Positions 58,301 to 64,000 of a DNA stretch of 64,000 nt are shown piece after piece. Below the pieces are notes generated by a model that worked only from the letters and a program-made list of their open reading frames with translations, was not told where the DNA came from and searched no databases. The DNA is from Tolypothrix bouteillei VB521301 (GTDB lineage: Bacteria > Cyanobacteriota > Cyanobacteriia > Cyanobacteriales > Nostocaceae). The first letter of the stretch is position 1, and each line of letters starts with the position of its first letter. Location: contig NZ_JHEG04000001.1 of NCBI RefSeq assembly GCF_000760695.4, positions 2,375,512 through 2,439,511 on the forward strand, written 5' to 3'. The translations under genes and the position numbers were made by a program.

Positions 58301-58374
58301 AGTCGTAACCGAGAAGTATTTGTGGGATTAACAGCTAATACCAGAATTGTTTTGACACGCGTGTTGTTACTCAT
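55327..58374 (-). CDS. CHAT protease-nSTAND NTPase-pentapeptide repeat protein
   Basis: A 1015-residue multidomain protein. Residues 1-190 are a CHAT caspase-like protease with catalytic H75 (VHFCGHGGG) and C119 (LLNACYS). Residues about 205-560 are an nSTAND1-type NTPase, opening with PNPYQGLSAFQEQDAQFFFG, Walker A GPSGSGKSS (K253) and Walker B LLLVADQFEELY. One hydrophobic segment lies near 645-660 (ISFLVIPVIAVLAVLE). From about 720 to 985 are some 45 pentapeptide units A(N/D)LxG forming a right-handed quadrilateral beta-helix, where WD40 or TPR repeats are more usual. By family logic, the repeats sense a ligand, the STAND switch opens and the protease cuts targets. Related CHAT-STAND proteins act in cell suicide or phage defence; that role here is inference. 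Confidence 0.88.
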   Translation of the reverse strand: MSNNTRVKTILVLAVNPTNTSRLRLDKEVSEIDEGLRRANKRERFKLEQKWAVRSRDFYRAILDSQPQIVHFCGHGGGEDGIVLEDETGQAAFVRADALSSMFKLFAVKGVECVLLNACYSEVQAEAISQHINYVIGMNQAIGDKAAINFAVAFYDALGAGEEVEFAFELGCSQLVGLKEHQTPVLKKKLIHPVSIEIEPEVILPPNPYQGLSAFQEQDAQFFFGQETFVECLVQATRKQPLVAVMGPSGSGKSSVVFAGLISQLRMEETWLIESFRPGKQPFDELAYTLVRQLEPELGKTEQVIKTAKLAESLKKGEITLQQVTSRILQHNPNKNLLLVADQFEELYTLCQIKEEQERFVDTLLAAIHQTSLTLVLTLRADFYSYVLSYRPFRDVLQQFTPQLLSSMSREELQTAIEQPAQKLEVQLEAHLTERILDDVGQEPGNLPLLEFALTRLWEKQQNRVLTHQAYDEIGGVKKALANHAERVYCKLSETEQKQAQRIFLQLVRLGEGTEDTRQLATSAEVGEENWGLVTYLAGYKARLVVTGRNEQSGEETVEVVHEALIREWQRLRGWIDENRDKLKQQRKIEAAAKDWRDQRKSKDYLLQGKRLTQAKVFRQEYSNTYPLSPLAEELIRESLKQKRCRQFQAISFLVIPVIAVLAVLEPRLREEVIGNDIAIINKEGGAGKRQALERLVKGCWIALRFKWKPNYLSERLFGNCRPLNQANLTGSDLSGANLSGANLSHANFTKANIRSANLTGVDLSGANLTEAYLWDANLTKAYLWGADFTKANLHNVNLNGASLGEANLTEADFNGANLMGANFTEANLTGANLMGTNLTKASFNAANLRGARLDGANLSDAKLSSADLFDTNLRGANLSGANLSSGNYYGNAKLGGAKLKGSLYNKETKFPQNFVPTNQQMHLIGPNVNLSGADLISANFSDVNLSGANLSSALLAGANFSGANLSNVNLSGALLAGANLMEAKNLTPEQVKSAQMWEAAIYDEDFHAKLGLKL

Positions 58375-58559
58375 AAGAGTACACTTAATAAGTCCAAGTG
58401 GTCAATATTCTTAATTTCAATATCTTTGACATTAAACATGATGGTAAAATATTTCAAGCAACACTCTGAAAATTTTGACACTTTGACTGTGTTACCCATC
58501 AGCCCCTCAGAAACTTATCTCACAATTTTGTAAAACGCAAGCTGCACAACAAGTAAAGA
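58375..58559. other. upstream region of CHAT-nSTAND gene
   Basis: No clear promoter boxes. A weak hairpin may form around 58400. The MITE-like copy C follows. Confidence 0.35.
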
Positions 58560-58667
58560 TACAGCGCTTTGCATCTGAATGAGGTACACCCCCCTTTCAT
58601 CCCCCCGATGCTTTGGGGGGACAGAGGGGGGTAATTTTTGTACCTCACCAAGTTGAAATCTGCTGTA
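58560..58667. repeat. MITE-like hairpin element, copy C
   Basis: 108 bp, nearly identical to copy A at 3825-3931, with ends TACAGC and GCTGTA. The loop between the C6 and G6 tracts differs (GATGCTTT in place of TTAGTAA), so the loop varies while the stem is kept. Confidence 0.85.
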
Positions 58668-58746
58668 TGCTGACACGTAAAATAGGCGATCGCACTCAAT
58701 CATCATAGAGTGCGATCGCCATACTAGAATATTCTCCCCACAGATC

Positions 58747-59481
58747 TTATCGGTCTGGATTATCCTGGCTATTAGCTTCAGGAGAGGGGCTGCTACTTGG
58801 TACTACAGTTTCATTTTCTACAGATGAAGTAGGTGTATTAGTATCACTATTTGTTTCTTCATCAGAAGTACTTGTGTTGGAGTTTGAAGGTGATGTGGGT
58901 GTAGTTGCTGTTGCGGGAGGAGCTGGTTTGGTTGCACCTTCTTGAGGTGGAACAGTTATGTTGACATTAGGTGTAGTAGCTGGTGATGGCTTTGGTGCGG
59001 GTATAAAGACTGGAACTGGAACTTCCTTGGTTCTTTCAATAACTGTTGGAACTTCTCTCGTTCTTTCAATAATCGTAGTTTTGGTTTGAGAATTTTGAGT
59101 TCCCACGGGTGATGGACTTGGAGATGCAGTGTTTGTTGAAGGAACTGCTGATGGTGTGGTAGTAGTATTCTCTACAGAAGAATCTTGTTGATTGAAATAC
59201 CAAACAGCGCCTACTGTTAGCCCTGTCAGTAGGGTCAGTAATAAGCCTAAAATGATTCCACGCCCAGTACTATCGGTGTCCCGTTGTTCAATCCGATCTT
59301 GATAATTCCGTTCTGAGGATTGACCGTGGAGGTAACCATTTTGATAAGACTGAACATCGGTTCTACCGTTATTGACTGTTTCAGTTGTTCGTGTCACGTT
59401 GGCGTGAGTGTTTCCATTCCCATCGGTATAAATATCTTTGTGAATTTCTTGAAAGTTTTTGCGATCGTTTGAGTCGTTCAT
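58747..59481 (-). CDS. membrane-anchored Pro/Thr/Ser-rich protein
   Basis: A 244-residue protein. The N-terminal 75 residues are polar (QEIHKDIYTDGNGNTHANVT, VNNGRTDVQSYQNGYLHGQS), one transmembrane helix follows at about 76-95 (GIILGLLLTLLTGLTVGAVW), then a long Pro/Thr/Ser-rich tail with two related TVIERTKEVPVPVF / TIIERTREVP repeats. Topology suggests a cytoplasmic N-terminus and a disordered external tail. No family recognised. It stands alone. Confidence 0.6.
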   Translation of the reverse strand: MNDSNDRKNFQEIHKDIYTDGNGNTHANVTRTTETVNNGRTDVQSYQNGYLHGQSSERNYQDRIEQRDTDSTGRGIILGLLLTLLTGLTVGAVWYFNQQDSSVENTTTTPSAVPSTNTASPSPSPVGTQNSQTKTTIIERTREVPTVIERTKEVPVPVFIPAPKPSPATTPNVNITVPPQEGATKPAPPATATTPTSPSNSNTSTSDEETNSDTNTPTSSVENETVVPSSSPSPEANSQDNPDR

Positions 59482-60082
59482 AACAGTTGTTTTTATTCTC
59501 TTAATAAGGTGATAGGGAAAAAATGATTGGCTATGAGCAAGTCATTAACCTGCTCTCAATTCTTATTTTGAATTGAGGAATATTATCGATATAATTCCCT
59601 GGTTATAAGTGACAAATTTCATTCAAAGTATTATTAGAATAGCCTCACTCTTTACGAAAAGCTTTCTATCGAAAGAAGTGATATCAGCTTCTATCAAAGG
59701 AGCGATTGTTTCACTTTAAAAGTAGAAAATTAGAGAATAAGAATAAATGTCTTTAAGGTTTAATTCAATTCAACCAATCCCGGTATGACTACTGTACTTA
59801 CAATTTTTTATAAATAATCTAGTTGTTCGTATGACTGGTACAAAACGGCGCTCAGTATGAAGGCTAAAGGATGACAGCAACACGCTTATACTCTAAGCTT
59901 TATCAAGATTGACAATGGTAACAGATTAAAAAAGTTTTTCCTGTACGCTTTTGCGCCTGAGGCTCTCTACATCCGGACTTTTGCCTTTTTGTATGAGCTA
60001 AGCGAGCAGAAAAAGTTGACCGAATATAACAGAATATTAAGCAATGAAGAGAAATACCGTCTCAAAATGTGGTGAATTTGCC
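59482..60082. other. A/T-rich divergent intergenic region
   Basis: About 600 bp. No gene, tRNA or repeat recognised; promoters for both divergent genes lie here. Confidence 0.4.
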
Positions 60083-60922
60083 ATGAAGCCTGTACGTCAA
60101 ACTTTGTCAACGAGAGATATCCAACTTTCTTACTTGGAATGGAACCAAGGTCAAGAACCATTACTGCTGTTACACGGTTTAGCCGACCATGCCTTAGTTT
60201 GGTCTAGCTTGGGAGATGACCTAGCAGCAGATTACCATATCGTTGCGCCAGATATGCGCGGTCATGGGGAAAGTAGCAAACCCGAAGATGACTACAGTTT
60301 TGAGAGTGCGATCGCGGACTTAGAAGCACTCATGGATAAACTAGGATGGTCATCTGCTCATATTGTAGGTCATTCTTGGTCGGGAAAACTGGCTGTGATT
60401 TGGGCAAGACTCAATCCCCAACGTGTACGGAGCATGGTTTTAATAGACCCAATTTTTATCTGGAAAATCCCCAGTATTTTCAAACTCACTTTTCCACTTT
60501 TGTACAATTCTTTATCCTTTCTTAAAGGGATGGGACCGTTTGCAAGTTACGAAGAAGCCGAACAGAAAGCGCGTCAGTTATATGAATTCCAAGGATGGAG
60601 CCCCTTACAACAGCAGGTTTTTAAAGAAGGTATAGAACAAAAACCGGATGGTAGCTGGGGTAGTAAATTTACAATCGCAGCCCGTAATGGAATTTTTGAA
60701 GAAGTGATGCGAGTTCCTGGTTTTACAATCCCAATTCATACTCCCACCCTGTTTATACAACCAGAAAAAGGAGTTAACCGCAAAGATTGGCAGATCAAAC
60801 CCTACAAAACTTATCTGAAAAGTTTACAGATAAGTACGGTTCCTGGCAATCATTGGCCGTTCCTGAGTGAACCTGAGATATTTAATCAAACTGTAAAAGC
60901 GTTTTTACAGGGAGTTAGATAA
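60083..60922 (+). CDS. alpha/beta hydrolase
   Basis: ATG 60083 gives 279 residues (MKPVRQTLSTRDIQLSYLEW); an in-frame ATG at 60044 is possible. It has the alpha/beta hydrolase pattern: oxyanion-side LLLHGLADHALVW, DMRGHGES, nucleophile elbow HIVGHSWSGKLAV (Ser of GHSWS), a late Asp region PTLFIQPEKGVN and the catalytic His in VPGNHWPFLSE. No signal peptide. Substrate unknown; such proteins range from esterases to haloalkane dehalogenase-like enzymes. A hairpin follows the stop. Confidence 0.85.
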   Translation: MKPVRQTLSTRDIQLSYLEWNQGQEPLLLLHGLADHALVWSSLGDDLAADYHIVAPDMRGHGESSKPEDDYSFESAIADLEALMDKLGWSSAHIVGHSWSGKLAVIWARLNPQRVRSMVLIDPIFIWKIPSIFKLTFPLLYNSLSFLKGMGPFASYEEAEQKARQLYEFQGWSPLQQQVFKEGIEQKPDGSWGSKFTIAARNGIFEEVMRVPGFTIPIHTPTLFIQPEKGVNRKDWQIKPYKTYLKSLQISTVPGNHWPFLSEPEIFNQTVKAFLQGVR

Positions 60923-60924
60923 TT

Positions 60925-60981
60925 ATCTCACGCACTTGTTGCAAAGACGCAAAGAGTTTCTTCGCGTCTTTGCGTGAGATA
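60925..60981. terminator. hairpin after hydrolase gene
   Basis: TATCTCACGCA (60925-60935) pairs with TGCGTGAGATA (60971-60981), and an inner stem GCAAAGACGC / GCGTCTTTGC (60941-60950, 60964-60973) can form instead. It is a generic cyanobacterial intergenic palindrome and may end or stabilise the transcript. Confidence 0.55.
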
Positions 60982-61074
60982 TTGCAACTTTAATTACGTG
61001 TATCTGTCATTTATACAAGTAAATTTCAGTCGCTACTATAGAGTACTGGTACGCTTACCCATTCATTGTTTGTC

Positions 61075-62802
61075 ATGAGCCTGTGTATAAACCCCACGTG
61101 TCCCAAACCGAACCATCCAGATAATGATGAAAACCGCTTTTGTCAAAGCTGTGGTTCCCTCATGGAATTGCAGGGACGTTATCGGGTGATGCGGCTTTTA
61201 AGTGATAAAACGGGTTTTGGAAAAATTTATGAGGCTTACGAACGGGACACGCCAAAAATTCTGAAGGTTCTTAAAGAGGAATTATCAACGGACGCCAAAG
61301 CAGTAGAACTTTTCCAGCAAGAGGTGGCTGTCTTGGGACAATTGGAACATTCTGGCATTCCCAATGAAGATAGCTACTTTCAGTATCAAACCAGACACGG
61401 TTTGAATTTACACTGCATTGTTATGGAAAAGATTGAGGGTCCTAACTTAGAACAGTGGCTGAGACAACAGCAAAATAGACCCATTTCTCAAGACCAAGCC
61501 ATCGCTTGGTTGAAACAATTGGCCGAAATTTTGGGGCTCGTACATGGAAAGCAGTATCTGCACCGAGATATTAAGCCATCTAATATTATGATTCGACCGG
61601 ATGGACAGTTGGTACTCATTGACTTTGGCACTGCTCGGGAAGTGACGAGAACTTACTTAGCAAAACTACACGGTAGTGCAGGGGGTGTCACAGCTATTAT
61701 GTCTTCCGGTTATAGCCCCCCAGAACAATTGAATGGATTGGCTGTACCTCAATCAGATTTTTTTGCTTTGGGACGCACTTTTGTATTTTTGCTGACAGGA
61801 CAAAACCCCATAACATTGTATGACGCCCATCACAACGTATTGCATTGGCGCGATCGCACTGTTGGTATTTCACCACTCCTGTTAAACTGTGTTGATTGGT
61901 TAATGGCAACAGAAGTTAGTCAACGTCCTGCTAATGCTCAAGAAATCTTAAAACGCCTTGCTGCGATCGAACAACAGTTGGGAGGAAGTGCTGTAGCTAC
62001 TGTCAATGTTGTGGGAAGTTTAGAGACACAACCTTTGTCACCACCAGATACGACAACCTTACCACCAAAACCCCATGTCCCAGTACAACAGCCATCCGAA
62101 AAAGTGCCATTACTTTCCTTGTTTGCAGCTCTATTGGTGGTTTTAGGCTTTCTTGGTATCGTTGCTTTAGCAACACGGTCTCCACAATTTGCTTCACTTC
62201 CCGATTACGGACAAGCACCAGAAAGAAAAGGAAAAGTTGACTACTTTCCCTATGAAGAAGGTAGAGATAGCCAAGGTAGAATAGCTGAATTTAACGTAGC
62301 TGTTCTCTCTGTAGAATATAAATGGCTGTTGGGTAGTGATTTCCAAGTCAAATACAACGACCAAGTCATTAATCTAGATGCTTTGAGATCCAATTTAGAG
62401 CAAGAAGGTATACAGAGAATTATGGAAAATCCTACAGAGATTATTTCTGTAGGAACAGCTTCTTGTGAGGGGGTCGTAGCAGTTGAAGAACGTAGGGCGC
62501 TTGAGCGTTCAAAGCAGATACAACTTTTAGCTAAAAAAATATTTAGTAATACGAACAGTGTCAAAGGTTATCGCTTACTCAATTTAGGGCAATTTCGTCG
62601 CAATGACTGTCAGGCGAGCCAGGATTTAACCGCTTATCAAAGAAGCATTATTATCATCGGAGTTAGAAAACAATCAGAAGGCGTTCTTTTGGATGAAGCC
62701 CTTAGAGATAGGTTAGAGAAAAAACCATTTGCTGACTTTAAGTTAGAAGATTATTCTCTAGGGTTTCCAGAGAAATTTAAAACAACACCCAGTAATTTAT
62801 AG
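61075..62802 (+). CDS. zinc-ribbon Ser/Thr protein kinase with membrane segment
   Basis: ATG 61075 gives 575 residues; a TTG three codons upstream is an alternative. An N-terminal zinc ribbon has C4, C9, C23, C26 (CINPTC and CQSC). The kinase domain (about 33-300) has a poorly kept glycine loop (KTGFGKIYEAYE), K in LKVLKEE, catalytic D165 in HRDIKPSN and D183 in DFGTA. A transmembrane helix near 345-365 (LLSLFAALLVVLGFLGIVAL) and a C-terminal extracytoplasmic domain of about 200 residues (VAVLSVEYKWLLGSDFQVKY, EIISVGTASCEGVVAVEE) follow. This is the PknB/Hanks type common in Nostocales. The C-terminal domain probably senses an envelope signal. Confidence 0.87.
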   Translation: MSLCINPTCPKPNHPDNDENRFCQSCGSLMELQGRYRVMRLLSDKTGFGKIYEAYERDTPKILKVLKEELSTDAKAVELFQQEVAVLGQLEHSGIPNEDSYFQYQTRHGLNLHCIVMEKIEGPNLEQWLRQQQNRPISQDQAIAWLKQLAEILGLVHGKQYLHRDIKPSNIMIRPDGQLVLIDFGTAREVTRTYLAKLHGSAGGVTAIMSSGYSPPEQLNGLAVPQSDFFALGRTFVFLLTGQNPITLYDAHHNVLHWRDRTVGISPLLLNCVDWLMATEVSQRPANAQEILKRLAAIEQQLGGSAVATVNVVGSLETQPLSPPDTTTLPPKPHVPVQQPSEKVPLLSLFAALLVVLGFLGIVALATRSPQFASLPDYGQAPERKGKVDYFPYEEGRDSQGRIAEFNVAVLSVEYKWLLGSDFQVKYNDQVINLDALRSNLEQEGIQRIMENPTEIISVGTASCEGVVAVEERRALERSKQIQLLAKKIFSNTNSVKGYRLLNLGQFRRNDCQASQDLTAYQRSIIIIGVRKQSEGVLLDEALRDRLEKKPFADFKLEDYSLGFPEKFKTTPSNL

Positions 62803-63017
62803 TTAATATCAAGCCTTTTTAAAGATGCATAGAATGAGCCTGCGAAGCGACCTCTTTGTTTGTGCAGATCCAGGCTTATAGCCTGAAGGCAATATTATGT
62901 AACCTTACACAAAACTAACATTAGAGACATAATAATTTTAAATGGAGAAAGAGATATTTGGATAAAGTCTGATACAATGACCGCTTAATAAATGCCAAAA
63001 TCCATGCTTCAAATTCC

Positions 63018-64000
63018 ATGACCCGCTTTATACATGATAAGTTTGCAAAAGATTACCTTGAAGAATTACTCAAAAATTACGGGGAGGTCAAAACCTCAGA
63101 AAAAGTTTCAGGAGAGATCAAAGAAATTGATGTTTTCTTCATCCCCGCTCAACCCCAGAATTCTGATATACAAACATTAGGCTTGCTGGGCAGATTTGCT
63201 GAATTTCCGATGATAGTAGAACCATTTCGCAATGCAGCCTCTGAAGATGAAATCTGCGACTGCTTGCTAAAATTATTGGAAGTCAGAGCGTCCATGCGAC
63301 GAGAAGCAAAAGCCAATAAAACTAAAATTCTAAAACAGAAAATTCCCAAATTGTGGATTCTCACTCCCACAGCATCTACTAACAGATTATCCAGCTTTAA
63401 TATTAACCAAAGACCGGGATGGTTACCAGGAATTTACTTTTTGGGAGATGCGTTGAGAGCAGCAATTGTGGTTATACATCAGCTACCACCAACACCAGAG
63501 ACGCTATGGTTACGACTGTTAGGTAGGGGAAAAGTGCAGCAGCAAGCAATTCTTGAACTCGTGGAGTTACCAGAGAATCATCCCTATCAAAAAGCAACGC
63601 TAGAATTAGTTTATAACTTGCAAGAAAATTTGAGAATCAATCAAGATATAGATAAAGACGACAGGGAGTTAATTATGCGATTAGAGCCGCTTTATCAACG
63701 CAATCGAGAACAAGCAAAAGAAGAGGGACGGCTTGAAGGACGACAAGAGGGACGACTTGAAGGACGACAAGAGGGACGACTTGAAGGACGACAAGAGGGA
63801 CGACTTGAAGGACGACAAGAGGGACGACTTGAAGGACGACAAGAGGGACGACTTGAAGGAGAGCAACGTCTGGTTATGCGTCAGCTAAATCGCCTTTTTG
63901 GTGAAATCGATGCATCATTAACTCAACAAATTAGAAAATTATCTATAGAACAACTTGAAGCATTGGGAGAAGTCTTATTAGACTTTTCTGAAGTGGCTGA
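63018..64000 (+). CDS. DUF4351-type cyanobacterial protein, 3' end outside window
   Basis: The frame opens at ATG 63018 and runs off the window. It encodes MTRFIHDKFAKDYLEELLKN, YGEVKTSEKVSGEIKEIDVF, EDEICDCLLKLLEVRASMRR, WLPGIYFLGDALRAAIVVIH, TPETLWLRLLGRGKVQQQAI. The end, LVMRQLNRLFGEIDASLTQQ, IRKLSIEQLEALGEVLLDFS, is the DUF4351 helical tail. In cyanobacteria these proteins are related to the Rpn/PD-(D/E)XK nuclease group; the EIKEIDVFF block could be the nuclease core, but this is not certain. Between the two parts is a run of RLEGRQEG repeats. The native start has no obvious ribosome-binding site. Confidence 0.75.
   Translation, partial: MTRFIHDKFAKDYLEELLKNYGEVKTSEKVSGEIKEIDVFFIPAQPQNSDIQTLGLLGRFAEFPMIVEPFRNAASEDEICDCLLKLLEVRASMRREAKANKTKILKQKIPKLWILTPTASTNRLSSFNINQRPGWLPGIYFLGDALRAAIVVIHQLPPTPETLWLRLLGRGKVQQQAILELVELPENHPYQKATLELVYNLQENLRINQDIDKDDRELIMRLEPLYQRNREQAKEEGRLEGRQEGRLEGRQEGRLEGRQEGRLEGRQEGRLEGRQEGRLEGEQRLVMRQLNRLFGEIDASLTQQIRKLSIEQLEALGEVLLDFSEVA
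63728..63861 (+). repeat. 24-nt tandem repeat inside coding sequence
   Basis: Five and a half copies of CGACTTGAAGGACGACAAGA plus GGGA encode (RLEGRQEG)n, a charged linker or coiled-coil segment. Copies are almost identical, so they expanded recently. Confidence 0.9.

Overview
The window is chromosomal DNA from a filamentous, probably heterocyst-forming cyanobacterium (Nostocales). Direct evidence is psaC (photosystem I), ndhH (NDH-1), a psb34 gene (photosystem II assembly), a CruA/CruP-type lycopene cyclase, a ThiO-ThiG fusion, XisH/XisI-type genes, abundant GCGATCGC (HIP1) octamers and heptameric short tandem repeats. The exact genus is not determinable from the sequence alone.

Layout. 0-16 kb is a signal-transduction island with five multidomain histidine kinases, the largest with eight PAS domains, plus a secreted cyclase-family protein. 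10.8-19.6 kb is a graveyard of toxin-antitoxin-like modules: a PIN-domain tail, an Uma2 gene with a nonsense codon, an XisH remnant with intact XisI, an HNH endonuclease with its partner, and a HicA with a nonsense codon beside an intact HicB. 19.8-47.7 kb is mostly housekeeping: glmS, psaC, fmt, cruP-like, cimA, a [2Fe-2S] ferredoxin, thiO-thiG, psb34, a TPR protein, a beta-hydroxyacid dehydrogenase, a MidA-like methyltransferase, ndhH and rsmH, with one RelE/ParE-type toxin-antitoxin pair at 44 kb. 47.7-58.4 kb is accessory: a 1406-residue haemagglutination-domain exoprotein, an ABC exporter, a decayed IS1634-type transposase and a CHAT protease-nSTAND-pentapeptide protein. 58.7-64 kb holds a membrane-anchored Pro/Thr-rich protein, an alpha/beta hydrolase, a zinc-ribbon Ser/Thr kinase and a DUF4351-type protein cut by the window edge.

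Repeats shape the intergenic DNA. A ~107-bp MITE-like hairpin occurs three times (plus a half copy). Heptamer repeats sit exactly on the stop codons of at least nine genes. At three convergent gene pairs they flank a homologous core of about 52 bp, forming a composite element. Several core enzymes (GlmS, ThiO-ThiG, CruP-like, MidA-like) carry low-complexity in-frame insertions that resemble this repeat DNA. Two short exact duplications (40 nt and 30 nt) tie the kinase island to the toxin-antitoxin graveyard and suggest past rearrangement.

The best candidates for unusual biology are the CHAT-nSTAND-pentapeptide protein (a possible cell-suicide or defence effector), the stop-codon-associated composite repeats, and a 31-residue membrane protein with a strong ribosome-binding site.
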